From assembly GCA_028023455.1 (NCBI GenBank), contig JAQFVV010000027.1:9547845-9611844 (forward strand): a DNA stretch of 64,000 bases. Reading direction: 5' to 3'. Shown here in pieces: positions 1-11,700 of this stretch (the stretch's first letter is position 1; every line of letters starts with the position of its first letter). Origin of the DNA: Epiperipatus broadwayi. Lineage: Eukaryota > Onychophora > Udeonychophora > Euonychophora > Peripatidae. Both the position numbers and the translations under genes were made by a program. The notes below the pieces were generated by a model. The model searched no databases. It worked only from the letters and a program-made list of their open reading frames with translations, and was not told the origin of the DNA.

Positions 1-1150
1 TAATACTATCATCATCATCATTTTTAATTGTTACTGATCCACTGCAGGATCTTATCTTTTCTCCACATCATACTAACAAAGTTTTTTTACTTCATTCAGC
101 CATCTCACATGATCTTTTTTTAGATCTTTTAAAATCTCTTGAGACAACTTAAAAGTTCATCTATCCATTTATCGCTTCTTCTAGCAACATATCCAGTCCA
201 GCTCCATTTTGTTCTCTTAATTCTTTCATATATATTAACGATACTTACTTATTCTCTCACTTGAGTATTATGCTTTTGTTTTTTTATTATTATTCCCAAA
301 ATGCATCTCTCCAGACTTCTTTAAGTGTCAGAAATTTCTGTACTGTTTTTTTTTTTTTAAGTATCTAAGTTTTAGGTCTATAAATAAGAACTGGTAAAAC
401 ACACTAAAAAACTTTTCAAACACAGTTATTTTTTCTTTTAGTGCAAAGTTATTTCTAGCATAAGCATTCCATCCAAGTTTAATTCTATGACTAATTTCAT
501 CCACTATGAGCTCTATATATAACATTTGTAAACACAAGCTTATTAAATTAGGTCATGTGACATCTGACTTGATTTTTTTTTTTTTGTAACTATGTTTTTA
601 TGTGTATTAATAATCTGAACAAGGTATTTTTAGTTTGATAACTTCTTTTAATTCATGATTATCAATCTCTTTTTGATAAGAAAATCCATTGAATATTACT
701 TTAGTGTTTTTAGAATTATCTTTAGACTTATCTTTTTAGTTTCATCTGATAACTCTTCCTGGAACTCTACAATTACATTATCTGCAAAATCTATACGACT
801 TAAGTAATCACATGTTTTTATTTCCTTAGCTTTCCATTTTAATCCATAAAATACTTCTTGTATAACTGCTGCAAAAAATTTTGAAATATGAATCAACTTC
901 TCTCACAGCCATATTAGTATTAATCTTCTTAGTGTTGTCTTGTAATCTATTATTTGCTATTGAGTTTTGATAAATATTTTCACAGTATACTACTCCAGAG
1001 CTATATCTTGCTGATTCAAAGTTTCTAATCGCTGTGAAACTTATTGAATCATTCCAAAATATTAATGGCAACTCGTGTTCATTGGCTCTTTCTATAACTT
1101 CTCTTAAATACTTGCATGTGATTGACTGGACTGTAATTTCTAATATCTTC
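1..1150 (-). pseudogene. RTE-like LINE reverse transcriptase relic
   Basis: Read on the minus strand from about 1150 to 1, several short frames line up in the order of an RTE-type reverse transcriptase. They run ENIYQNSIANNRL, then a region like the palm with SRIDFADNVIV (from FADD, second Asp lost to Asn), then EISHRIKLGWNAYA. A tail beginning KMELDWICC and ending RWLNEVKKL corresponds to the usual KW.WAGH...RW.D.I end. Frameshifts and stops separate the pieces, so it cannot be active. The 5' part of the element is absent and the 3' end runs off the window. Confidence 0.65.
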
Positions 1151-2714
1151 ATTTTTTACGGACTGTAAAAGAAATTCAAAATTTAAATAGTGCTTACCTT
1201 AATGAGACTTCTGAATCCATTTTGCTTTCATTAATGTTTGGGTTAAGCAAAATATTTTTTAAATTGGTATCAGTCAAGCAGGTCCTTACTTTTTATCAAT
1301 TTCATTGATGAAAATAATTTTCATGATTCATTCTGGATTTGTTCTTAAAATTAGACAAATGTGACATTTCTTATAGAATTCACACAAAACAATTTTTTTT
1401 AAATTTGACTCACTGAATTGAAATTTTTGTTACATTTTTTTTTTTTTTTACTATTATTTTTCAAGATCCAGTCTTTTTATTTTGATAATCAAATTAGAGG
1501 TTCAGTGTGCCAATTTGCAGCATAAATTATAAGTGGGCAGGCCTGTTTCATGCAGGGTATGCAATGCATTTTGGGTGGCACAAATAATTCGCCTTAATAA
1601 CAAATTGAAATCAATAGATAATCAAAAGAATAATAAAAAAACGGATGCTTCAATATTTGATTTTGCTGATGTTAATTGATTATTTTATTATAGGTGTTAT
1701 TTATGTGCTAGTATTGTTTTATCAGTTAAACTAGATCTATGATTATATATCTGTGTTGTTTTCGAGACAGACAACATTATTGTATTTGGAGCTGTTTCAT
1801 TGATTCTTTTATTTTACATATAATATACAGCCAATATTATAGTCTAATTAACAAACATTAGAAATTTATGCTACATATTGCTGCGGACAGCCATCTAGCT
1901 AGAAAAATTAATTCATTAATTAACCTTACCCTAGAATTAGATCAAATCAAATAAAAGCAACATAATTTTGTACTCAGGTGACACAAACCCATGGAACAGA
2001 CCTATATGTGGGCCTCTTGGTTGTAATTTATCAAACATAGAGCTCATCATAAATTATCAGAACTAATAAAAGTAACTAATTTTTACATTCCCATTATTCG
2101 TATACTTATTTTTAAATATCCATACAGGTAAAATATCTTTATTTGGACTCCCTATAGTTTGGCAACTTCAGTCATCTAAAGAAAGTTATAAGGAGGTTGT
2201 TTAAATTTTCATGACTATCACACTTTATTATTTAAGTATGCATTAAAATTTACCTACTATTTTTTAAATCTTAAATATGCACATTAACAATATATAAACT
2301 CTATATAGTATATAAATTAATATATTTCTAGAAAACAGAATTAAAAATAAACATCCAAGTAACTATCTATTAATTAATCTATCTAATGGATGTAATTTCC
2401 ATTGTTCTAATCTTTTTATAAGTTTATTTTTTATCTAATGAAAACTTGTTTTAAGACAATCTGCAGGGAGAACATCTTTAAATTAGCTGACATTAAATTT
2501 ACAACAGATTTTAAAAATAGATTTCAGTTACAAAAAAAAAGAAAAGATGGGAAAGTAATCAGTAATTTCTTTTTTATTTATAAAAATAAATACAATTTAC
2601 AGAATGAATATATTATGTACAATATATATGAAAATTGATAGTTATTAATTATAGTTAATATTTAAATTTCCAGCACCATATAGATGTTTTAAAAATAAAA
2701 CTGCGTTCTTAGAT
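1151..2714. other. AT-rich intergenic sequence, nothing recognised
   Basis: I see only homopolymer runs and low-complexity AT-rich sequence here. The open frame around 2438-2638 has no recognisable features and is probably chance. Confidence 0.5.
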
Positions 2715-2795
2715 TAGAAGTTGAACTTGCACCTTTAGATTCTTGAGTATCGAATTTAAGTCAAATGCTCTACCAAGTAAGCTATTCTGTCAAAG
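2715..2795 (-). repeat. tRNA-like module, same type as the one inside the Penelope-like element
   Basis: On the minus strand the block reads AGAATAGCTTACTTGGTAGA and GCATTTGACTTAAATTCGAT, then a box-B-like GTGCAAGTTCAACTT. Its central AGAGCATT...TTAAATTC(G)ATA.TCAA.AATCTAA.G stretch is shared nearly base for base with the tRNA-like block at 42340-42417. It is probably a detached SINE or Penelope-like terminal fragment. Confidence 0.5.
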
Positions 2796-3296
2796 GCTTT
2801 CTTGGATTTTTTTTTAGTTATTTTCTTTTCAATCTTATGTTTTTTTGCATTTTATTTCAAGCTATGATTATTGATTTAAAAGTTATTGATTACATTGTGA
2901 TCCATAAATATTTTTACAGATTTTTTAGATTGTATCTTTTCCTTCAGTAAATAGTATTTTTATTTTCTGTTTATACTTAAAGTCTTAAATTTGTCAGGGG
3001 CCCTTTTTATTCATTTTCTAATTTGCCAGATATGAGTTGATATTTTATAGTTATTTTTCTTGCCTATTTTAGTATTAAAATATTTCTTGATTTTGAAATA
3101 AAGCTTCAATGGAAAAACCTGTTGGCTGTGAACTAAATCTATAGGGTAATGGATAGTTCTGTCTAGGGTTTTTTCAACCCAACTACATTATCTTTCAGTG
3201 TTTCCTTAAATATAATATTTAATTCCACTAATCTTTCATTTCTTTTAGTTCTATTTGCTTAAACATTTTTTTTCTCTTCTCATAACTTTTATGCTG

Positions 3297-3910
3297 GATG
3301 ATAATACTTAAATTTTTGTCCAGTGCTGTCCATTTAAATATTTCCAGACTAGTTTCTAGTTTATGCTTTCATAATTTAGGAGTTTTGGGATTTTCTGAAC
3401 AGAGCAGTTGGACCTTTTTGGATCTATAAAGCTTACAATCAAATCGGAAAAATGCTAATTTTTTCACTTTAGGCTGATTTGTTTGGACAGTTATATAGGT
3501 CTGAAACTGGTTCAGTTTCTATATATTATGATGATCTTAGTTTTTTTAATAATGTTAGATAACTTTATTCTTTGGACAGAGTTGATTCAAAAACATCAAG
3601 TTTTTCAATTTGTGCTCATAGATTAATAGTATAATAAAAATGGGCTTCCAGAGGAAAAGTGCATTAGGTTCAAAAAGGTTTAAGTGCACTGTGCAAAAAA
3701 ATCAAAAAAGCTCTTCACTGATTTAAGCTACAAACTAGAAACTAGTCAGGGGAAATTTGGATAGTTCAGCCAATATTGGATAAAGATTTATTAAATATTA
3801 CCATCTGGCATCTATTGATTACTAAAACTTACACTAGATGACATATGAGTAAAGTTTTTTTACTATTGAATAGTAATGAGTAAAATAAGGACATTTGATA
3901 TAATGCTTAT
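3297..3910. repeat. Family-1 hammerhead repeat, inverted pair
   Basis: A minus-oriented copy at about 3330-3385 (stem III/cleavage part GAAACTAGTC intact, core decayed to ATTATGA) faces a plus copy at 3712-3755 (CACTGATTT...CTAGAAACTAGTCAGGGG). The spacer contains TGGTTCAGTTTCTATAT, related to the middle of the better copies at 9.5-11.3 kb. Downstream, 3790-3850 holds the CCATTGATTACTAAGACTTGCACT-type tail in diverged form. The insertion is old. Confidence 0.5.
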
Positions 3911-4369
3911 ACAATATGGTTAAGTGATTAAGACAAGGGCAGCTGTCTGTACTAGTGCCATTTAGTATAAATTTGAGCAGTCTGCGACTACCAGATGCAA
4001 ATAAAATTTCTGTCCTTAGTAGTTAAATCGCCATCCTCAGACCGGCTTCTGGTTTTTATCTTTATCATTGAGGCTTTGGATTTAAAGTTGGAAGCTGTGC
4101 AGACTGTTTTATTTGTCAAGTGTTGAAAACCTTACATTCAAATCAACCTAAGCTTTTGAACTGAAGTTAACCTGCTTGAACAGTTAATTAATGTCCAGTT
4201 AATTAAATGCAAGCATTCTATTTTCCTGATTAGGAATTCATCAAATCCCCAATTAATATGATAACAGCAAGTCTCCATTCCTAATGAAAAATTGGTTTTT
4301 CATGCAGCAGTGCTATTTAGGGCAAGCTTCAATAATCGACAGATATTAAAAGGTAGTGCATCATATATT

Positions 4370-4480
4370 CTATCCAGTGCTTTCCCCTTCAGTATCTCCA
4401 GACTAGATTTCTAGGTTATGGCTTTTTAGAATTTATTGACTACTAGGATTTGCACTAAGTAACACTGTGATGTTTTAATG
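4370..4480 (-). repeat. Family-1 hammerhead repeat fragment
   Basis: TCTCCAGACTAGATTTCTAG and the following TTATGGCTTTTTAGA are the reverse complement of a degraded GAAACTAGTCTGGAGA ribozyme segment. They are followed by a TTGACTACTAGGATTTGCAC tail. The core CUGAUGA is gone. Confidence 0.4.
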
Positions 4481-4522
4481 ATATATAATTACTAAATTGG
4501 GATTCAGATCTATATAAATTGT

Positions 4523-4960
4523 ATTATTACATCTGATTGGCTATCACATAAGCATTTTTAAGGCGCTTCTGTCAAAGGTTTTAGCCTTTCATGTTATTAT
4601 TAGATTATCTGGTAGCGCCTAATAAATTTAATATATTTACATTTGTTACTATCATTTCATTAGATTTGAAAATTGCTTCATTGTAAATCGAAAGATTTCG
4701 CATTGTTTATTTATATATAATATTTAGTGAATTAAATGTGTTTTAAGCTTCACGCTCTTAGTTCAGAATGCTTGAATCTGACTGATTTGTACATAAACTT
4801 AAGTAGAGAAGAAGATAGGTCCCATCTTTTTCTCATAGTTCCGGCTTGTGTTTTTGAATTGAGAGTTCCACGTGCAGTCATTATTACATCTGATTGGCTA
4901 TCACATAAGCATTTTTATGATGCTTCTGTTGAAGGTTTTAGCCTTTCACATTATTATAAA
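4523..4960 (+). repeat. Direct repeat of ~85 bp, two copies
   Basis: The block starting TTATTACATCTGATTGGCTA (4523-4605) recurs at 4881-4962 with few changes, including CACATAAGCATTTTTA and GGTTTTAGCCTTTCA. Related sequence is not seen elsewhere in the window. Further degenerate copies of a nearby motif (GCACTAGAATGGA) occur at 5125 and 5223. Confidence 0.6.
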
Positions 4961-4999
4961 TTGTTTATGCAGGTTGACTTGAATTCAAACTCCTACGCT

Positions 5000-7130
5000 G
5001 ATTTGAATTTCTATTTTTTAACTTGACAAGTAAAGTGAAATTAAAAATGTTTGCTGAATATTATGTTTAGATTCAAATATTAAGAATAGGAATTTTATAC
5101 GCATCTGGCAATACTCTAAGTAGCACTAGAATGGAGAATAGCTTTTGTGGATCCATAATCTTTTTCATCTTCAGTAATTCCCATTTTTAATAATAATTCT
5201 GTTAAAGCTTACTCTAGATGGCACTAGAATGGATCATTTTCAGTAATTACTTTTTTTTAAATCATATTTCATTTAAAGTGATTTATTTCTGCTTTCAAAA
5301 ATCGTATCTTCTATTGGAATCCAGTGATTATAATATGTCATAATCACCTAATTTACATCATCGTTTATCACTGCTGATGTATTTTTGATCATCGGGCCTC
5401 TATTGAATGAAGTTGTGTTTTTAATTTAGTCATAGTTGACTGAAATGATCATTACTTCACCTTTCTGATTCATTCAAACTGAAGAGTGGATCACCCCAAT
5501 TAATTTCCATTTTATATACTAATGTCTGCACTGCATGGGTAAGATAAAGGTCAGATAGTATATTTTTGTTTAATTAATTTATTTAAATTCATTTTAGAGA
5601 GTTTATAGTTTCTTGATTCACAAGAACTTATTATAATGAAGGTTATTAAATTAAAATTTTAATATGGATTGTGTTCTCAGCAGTCGAATATATTGTATAC
5701 TATGCAGCGCTGTATAATCCAGTATTGTGTATCTATGGTGAGATCATTTGTTACAAGGTTATTAAAATGAGTACTTAGTGAATGATCTTGTGATTGCGAA
5801 TATACTAAAATGATGCAAATATCTCCATGAATTGGATGTTCATCCTTCTAGGTATCGATCTAAATCTACTTTCCATATAAGATCATGGTTTACTGGTGGG
5901 ATAGGATTCCTTGTTTATCTGCTTTGCAAATTGACTTTTGGTACTGTGAGATGTCATATTGAATTTTTACATAGCCAGTACTTGGATCAGGTTTCTCTAT
6001 CAGACCCTTATGGAAAGATAATTAAGAGAATGCAGTACTTAGTGGGCTTGGCAGTTGCTGGATAGTGGAAGTTTTCATTTTTCCCATCCTTGATTTATTA
6101 TTTAACTAAGAACAGCAAAAATATTTATTTATCAACCAATGATGGGTAGTTATCTGGATAGAGTATAGGCCAGCTATCCGAAGGAAAAATCATAAGTCTA
6201 TAGCAAAAATTTTCAAGTTAATTGGTCTGTATTCAAATCCAAATCATAGGTACAATTTGCCATTGTCTCATAATACCCTTTCATATACATGCAGAATGGT
6301 TCATAATGCTTGTATGTATATATATAATATTTTGTAGGAGTGATTGGAATCAACTGAATGTCTACAGATCTATTAACATATAGGCATATTTATTTTGAAA
6401 TTGATATTATCGAGATTGAAAAAAAAAAAAATACAGAGTTATCAAAAAGCAGATTATATTTAATGTTTATATATATTATCTAGACTCGGAAAAGAGCTCT
6501 TCAATGACCATCTTATTATTGTTGTCATTATTTTTAAAAAAGGCTGTTTATAGGGATGGGGAATATCTAGACCATGCGGTTTAGAAGAGCGATTGTCAAC
6601 GTGTGTTTCTCAAGAAAATTTTGATAGTCTACAGAAAAATCTGGACATTATTTGTATTTTTTATGTTTATTATTAATAAAACAAAAATAATATTCTAAAA
6701 AATTCTTATATTCTGAATGACAATTTTCAACTTTACATTGCGCTAATGAAATGTACTGGGGGGGGGGGACGACAAGATGCAGTAATATTAAGCGACATCA
6801 GTATTGTTCCAACCATTACAACAGTTACCCATTTCCATGAATACTGATTCTCATCTGGTAGTTTTATTTGTTTATTTCTCATATGCTCTTTTTAGGTAAG
6901 TATGACTTTAACTGTTATGTTTAATGGCATCAAATAGTTTGACTTTGATAACTGTCATTTCTTGTTTTGTTTTAGATTTGAATGAAATAAACCCATAATG
7001 AATGGAAAAAAGCAAAGGAATATTTTGTAATTCTTTAATAATACAAAGATAATGTAACTAATGATAATAATAACAATAGTAATATGTGCACTTCACTTAA
7101 TTGTGAGCTGATCAGAGCGTCAGCAGTTCT
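5000..7130. other. Intergenic sequence without a recognised gene
   Basis: It holds AT-rich DNA, a G-run near 6760 and an open frame at 5832-6065 whose product resembles nothing I know. I would not call a gene here. Confidence 0.4.
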
Positions 7131-7134
7131 CTTC

Positions 7135-8850
7135 AGGCACCTTTAAGAAATACATTCAAACTGGAGATCCACTTGAAATTTGGATTTATTCAATTATTCA
7201 AGGTAGTAATGAGCTGGATCCAAGGCTGCTTGGTGTTGTGTGTTCTGAGAGTTTTTCCAATGATGCTATGAAACCTTCAAAACTCTGAAGACACAACCAA
7301 AACCCTTGGATTTAGCTAAGAAACCACTTGAATATTTTCAAAGAATGTATGAAAATATGCAAAAGCATAATTGCTTTAGCAAAAATGACTATTGAAAATA
7401 AATTCTTACTAAAGGCTTTTTATCTGGTAGCAATTCAAGTTGCGAAATATAAAAAGCTGTATATGATTGAAGAAGAATTAATTAAGCCTGCATATTACAA
7501 GCCTGTGAAGAGGTTTTTGGTGAAGCAGGCTTTCCAGAAACTGAAAATAATTCCTATGTCCGTTAACACTGTCAAGTACAGAATTGAAAACATGGCTGAA
7601 TATATTTAAAATCAAGTTATAAAAATGATAAAATTTAATCAATTCAACTTGATGAAACAATGGATATAATAGCAAGGTATTTTTTTGTTTTATGAGAATT
7701 GAATGTGAAGGAGAATTACAGTAAGAACTACTTTGTTCGCAAAACTTACCGGGTAGAACAACTAACTCTGAGGTTTTTGAAACACTTAATATTTATTCCT
7801 GGAATTCAAAATTGAATAAGGAAAGTGTATTGTACAGATGGTACCACAAACTTGTTTCAAAGATAAAAAATGTTGGTCACCCAGACATTTTATCTACACA
7901 TTGCATTATATATCATGACCAATTTGCAGTGAAAAAATGTCCTCAGAATTATACAAAGTATTATCAGATACTATTGAAATTTATAAATGAGATTTGACAC
8001 AAAGCTCTTAATTCTTGAATATTTGAGGTACTTTTCAAAGAAATGGGTTCCCAGTATACTCTCATTCTTCAAGCTGAGGTGAAATGGTGTCAAGAGGCAA
8101 AATACTTATCCGGTTGTTTGCCCTGCATGAAAAAGTTAAATTATTTCTCCAGCAGCAAAATAATTCAAAATTTTTAAGAACTCTTGTCCCACAATGAGTG
8201 GATATCCAAGCTTGCAAACCTTGCAGATATTTTTTCACTGTTAAGTAAACTAAACGTATCCTTGCCAAGGACAGGTTAAGGTCATGTTCACACTATGAGG
8301 TAAAATGAATGCCTTTCAAAAGAAAATATTATTGTGGCAAATGTGGTTGACTGAAGATCTGCAAATGTTTTTAAATTTTTATGACTATATGAGAGAGAAG
8401 GATGTCAACCAACAGGTGGTAACCATTGATCAACAGTACTTCCAATCACTCACCGAATCTTCTGGTTGTTATTACCCCCCCCCCCCCAGATAGAAGATCC
8501 CAGACATGGGAATATGTAGATAATAAATTCATTTGCAGCAAACCTTTAAGATTTAAGTATAAATGAAAAGAAAGCCTTTTGATAGTTTCAAACTAAATTT
8601 CAGTTATCCTTATCAAGACTTCATTTTTGGCTCTTCATAAAAAGTGAATACCCATTATGGAGTGAAAAAGCAATAAAAATTTTGATTCCATTTTCAAAAA
8701 CATATTTGTAAGAAAAGTCACAGCAATTGAAACTCAGTACTGGTCTTGCTTGAAATAAATACAGGTCTCCATTTTGCAGTAATGTCAATGGAAACAACAA
8801 TCTATGAACTTATTTCAAACAAGCAGGAACAAATATCACACTAAAAATGT
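7135..8850 (+). pseudogene. Decayed hAT transposase of the ZBED5/FAM200 type
   Basis: Pieces in several frames follow the order of a ZBED5-like hAT transposase. A BED zinc-finger remnant (VVCSESFSNDAMKPSKL then RH) is followed by LVAIQVAKYKKLYMIEEELI with KPAYYKPV and SVNTVKYRIENMAEYI. The catalytic-domain equivalents of LDE..DI, CTDG and HCI.H come next, then a segment like EMGS..S.LL..E..W, then NAFQKKILLWQMW. Near 8700 the C-terminal dimerisation motif appears as VTAIETQYWSCLK (from LTAIKTKYRSRL). Multiple stops and frameshifts (for example after IENMAEYI at 7607) make it dead. Full-length relatives are about 550-650 residues, so nearly the whole coding span is represented. Confidence 0.75.
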
Positions 8851-9011
8851 GTAATATTTAAATAAGTTTCAATTATTTTGTAATAAATAGGTGCATTTCA
8901 TATTTAATAAAATGGAAGTTCTCTATAATTATTTTACAAATGTATTTATCTTTTTTAAAAAATCATATTGGTGACTTCTGGGTGTAAAATTATGAATTTA
9001 GTGGTTTGTAA

Positions 9012-9048
9012 GGTCCGAAAGGCTGGTGCCTGCTGATTTAGAACATGG
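9012..9048 (+). mobile_element. Probable 3' terminal region of the hAT element
   Basis: AGGTCCGAAAGGCTGGTGCC followed by TGCTGATTTAGA resembles the decayed GGGTCC...AAAGGTTGGGAACC.CTG terminus of hAT elements. It lies 160 bases downstream of the transposase relic. No matching 5' inverted terminus was found upstream of 7135. Confidence 0.35.
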
Positions 9049-9596
9049 TTTATAATTTTTTTTACTGATAACCAAATTAATAAAATTAAATAAATAATCA
9101 TATAGCCTTATTACATGGGGGTCCATAAGAAACTTAATGCCAGAATTAGCAGGATTAGGCATGATCTGTGGGGTGTTTTAAAGTTCCAGAGTCTGCTACT
9201 CTACTGCTAAGTCACATGGGATACCAAACTAATAAATAGATCAATTATAGACTCTGCTTTGAAAATTGGGTTTTTAATACTACATTTATTTTATACCATT
9301 ATATATATATAATGTTTCAAGTAGTTTGTTAATCTTAAATAGCTTTTTAAAAGCTAATTTTGTTTTGTGAATTAATTTGACATAATTGGAAATTGTCTTC
9401 CGAGTTGTTTTTACATTCATGATATATATATAAACACACTGAATTCTGGCTTTAAATTTGAAGTTATGCTTTTCTTTTTTAATAAAACCATACAAACTCT
9501 GTACACAATAGTGCCACTCAGTGCAAACCTTAGTAATCAGTGGATACAAGGTAGTTTGTGTATAAAGTCCCTGTCTTAATGCTTACTCATCTAATA

Positions 9597-9638
9597 TCCC
9601 CAAACTAGTTTCTAGCATGTAGTTTTCATCAGTGATGA
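9597..9638 (-). ncRNA. Minimal hammerhead ribozyme, family 1
   Basis: On the minus strand: TCATCA (stem I), CTGATGA core, short stem II region AAACTACATGCTA, GAAA, palindromic ACTAGT as stem III, cleavage triplet GTT, then TGGGGA (stem I). Five of six stem I pairs form (one U-G wobble counted, one mismatch). All catalytic core bases are present. Stem II is weak, with an A.A apposition next to the core, typical of the low-activity minimal forms reported from Penelope-like elements. Confidence 0.6.
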
Positions 9639-10042
9639 GTCTTGGATCTGTAAGCCCTGTACTTAGATCTTGGAATCAAATGCACAAATCTTGTATCCAT
9701 TGATTACTAAGACTTGCACTGAATGGCACTATTGTGTAGAGAGTTTGCTATTGTTTTAAAGAGCTTGTGTAAGATTATGTAATGTTTTAATGGTTTTACA
9801 CCAATCCTGATCATAGGATTACGGTGATTGCGGTTTTTATAAAAAATAGACATCAAAATGTATAGATGTTGAACTGGGTTCAAGTCTACATGATTATACA
9901 AGCAAATGGAGTTTGATTGAAAACATTACTGTGTTTTCATATTGGACTCATAGCCTTATCGTTAACTAAATGGGTAAATAGTGACTGCTAAAGGGTTGCA
10001 TTACTTTCTAAATCTAAAGTGCTGTGCTCTCAGTTGCAAAAC

Positions 10043-10086
10043 TCCTCACTGATGAAAGCCACACGCTAGAAAAATTAGTCTGGAGA
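10043..10086 (+). ncRNA. Minimal hammerhead ribozyme, family 1
   Basis: TCCTCA, CTGATGA, AAGCCACACGCTA, GAAA, then AATTAGTC and TGGAGA. The stem I strands pair at five of six positions. The stem III palindrome has been altered to AATTAGT by an insertion/substitution relative to ACTAGT, while the cleavage triplet GTC is intact. Confidence 0.6.
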
Positions 10087-10503
10087 TATTGCATAAGTAC
10101 GCACTAGATAAAGATTTTATGCACAAACCTTTCTTGAATTCATTGATTATTAAGACTTGCACTACTGTTTGGAGAGTTGCTACAGCTTGTGTGAGCGTAG
10201 AAAATGGTAATCATGAGATTCTTTCTTGACAACATAGCTTCGGGTAAATTTATAATATGATTCAATTAGTATTCTAATTTCACACTAGGTGTGATTTAAA
10301 TAATACTTTTATCAATTTAGTCAAGGCAATTGTTTCAGTTAATTGAAAAGGTTTAAAATTAACTCATGACTATTTGTTATATTTGAAAGTTTGTATCAAC
10401 AAAGAATAATTTGGCATCATATAAAAGCTGAAGTCGTGAATTATTTTTTTAAGAAGTATATTCTTATTTTTCTCCTTTTACTTTCTTTGCGTTTTTTCAT
10501 ATA

Positions 10504-10696
10504 TTCATATATATTGCTTATAATTACTCCTCTCATATACACTTTAATGCAAATTTTTTTTTAATGATTTCTTTATAAGACCACTCTGATGAAGACAGCA
10601 GGACAGTAGAAACTGTCAAGAAAATAAAGAAATCATTAAAAAAAAATTTGCGTTAAAGTGTATATGAGGAGAGTTATTATAAGCAATATATATGAA
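10504..10696. mobile_element. Short fold-back element with a hammerhead-like core in its loop
   Basis: Arms 10504-10578 and 10622-10696 are inverted copies about 73 bp long with only a few differences (left arm TCATATATATTGCTTATAAT, right arm its complement). The 43-base loop contains CTGATGA (10586-10592), GAAA (10609-10612) and GTC (10615-10617). It can also fold into the perfect hairpin GACAGT-AGAA-ACTGTC. It sits between two family-1 elements. Stem I of a hammerhead cannot be drawn, so the ribozyme reading is uncertain, but the palindrome is certain. Confidence 0.6.
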
Positions 10697-10705
10697 TTAT
10701 TTTTT

Positions 10706-11318
10706 ATCCAACTCTCCATACAGTAATGCTCCCAAGTGCAAACCTTCATAATCGATGGAAGCAGGGAGTTTTGTGATAAAATCGATGTCTAAGGCCTACT
10801 CATTCAATATTCCCAGACTCATATCTAGCTTGTGGCTTTCATCAGTGAGGAGCTTTGCATTTGAGAGTACTGCACCTAGATCTTAGAAACTATTTCAACC
10901 CTCCAGCAGCCACTTTTTATATATTTAGCTAACTATAAAGCTGGTAACTCAAGCTAAAAAACACCAGAATTGATGGTTTTATCCCTATCCTACCCACAGG
11001 ATAATGGTAATTGTGGCTTTTGAAAAAGCAAAGACACTATAACATATAGATGCTGAACTGAGTTTAGATCTATATGACTGTATAAGCAAATAAACTTGGG
11101 TTGACAACATTATAGTGTTTCAATTTTTGAGTTCTTAGCTCTATAGTTAACCAAATAGATAAAAGGTATCTGCTGGAAGATTGCATTAGATCCTAAGATT
11201 CCTCACCGATGAAAGACACAAGCTAGAAAAACTATATGCACAAACCTTACTGCATCCATTGATTATGAAAGCTTACATTTGGGGACACTATTGTATGTAG
11301 AGTTTGATACCCTTATTA
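10706..11318. mobile_element. Family-1 hammerhead element with inverted termini
   Basis: Same plan as the element at 9484-10198. The left arm is CTCCATACAGTAATGCTCCC onward with a minus hammerhead at 10810-10851. The centre includes GCTGAACTGAGTTTAGATC. The right arm has a truncated plus hammerhead near 11201-11235, followed by TGCATCCATTGATTATGAAA and a GTAGAGTTTG end. The right ribozyme has lost its cleavage triplet. Confidence 0.55.
10810..10851 (-). ncRNA. Hammerhead ribozyme, family 1, damaged
   Basis: Minus strand: TCCTCA, CTGATGA, AAGCCACAAGCTA, GATA instead of GAAA, GAGTC, TGGGAA. The consensus stem II (AGC pairing with GCT around CACAA) is intact, but the second catalytic strand carries an A-to-T change, so self-cleavage is unlikely. 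Confidence 0.5.
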
Positions 11319-11433
11319 ACAACCTGTGAAAGCATATGAAATGAGGATCATGTGAAGTTTAGAATTTTTTTATCTGCAAGCTATCACTTGTATATGTGGA
11401 TAAAAGAGATAAGAGATTGAAAGCAAAATAATT

Positions 11434-11700
11434 GTGAGAGAACAAACAGATATCATTGATATAACTGACAGAATTATAAAGAGACTGAAATGGAGCTGGT
11501 CTAGTTATATTGTTAGAAGAGATGGTAATGGGATAGTTGACACCTTAAACTGGATACCAAGGGATTGTTAAAAGACCTAGAAAGAGACATATGAGGTGGA
11601 TGGAGATATAATGATTAAGTTTGTTGGTGCTTTATCAAGTAGAGAAGCTATGAATCAGAGAAACTGGATTTAATTTGGAGAAAATTTGATCAATAATGGT
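11434..11700 (+). pseudogene. RTE-like LINE 3' tail
   Basis: The frame reads DIIDITDRIIKRLKWSWSSY then IVRRDGNGIVDTLNWIPRD, a stop, and RHMRWMEI. This is the KW.WAGH.ARR.D.RW...LEW.PR...RP..RW terminal segment of RTE-type LINEs. It is the same type of tail as the minus-strand one at 1-250. The remainder of the element is absent. Confidence 0.6.

Larger units (their letters stand above)
9484..10198. mobile_element. Family-1 hammerhead element with inverted termini
   Basis: The left end (CACAATAGTGCCACTCAGTG, then TAGTAATCAGTGGATAC) and the right end (GAATTCATTGATTATTAAGA, then CTTGCACTACTGTTTGGAGA) are inverted copies of one sequence. Each arm carries a hammerhead ribozyme, minus at 9597-9638 and plus at 10043-10086. 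The middle (about 9675-10020) contains another forward copy of the ATCCATTGATTACTAAGACT terminal motif and a box-B-like GGGTTCAAGTC. Long inverted copies around a short centre, with ribozymes inside, fit non-autonomous Penelope-type elements. There is no coding capacity. Confidence 0.6.

Noticed and set aside
5832-6065. 77-codon open frame with hydrophobic centre
   Set aside because: No recognisable domain, no splice or promoter context, and the length is expected by chance among many frames here.
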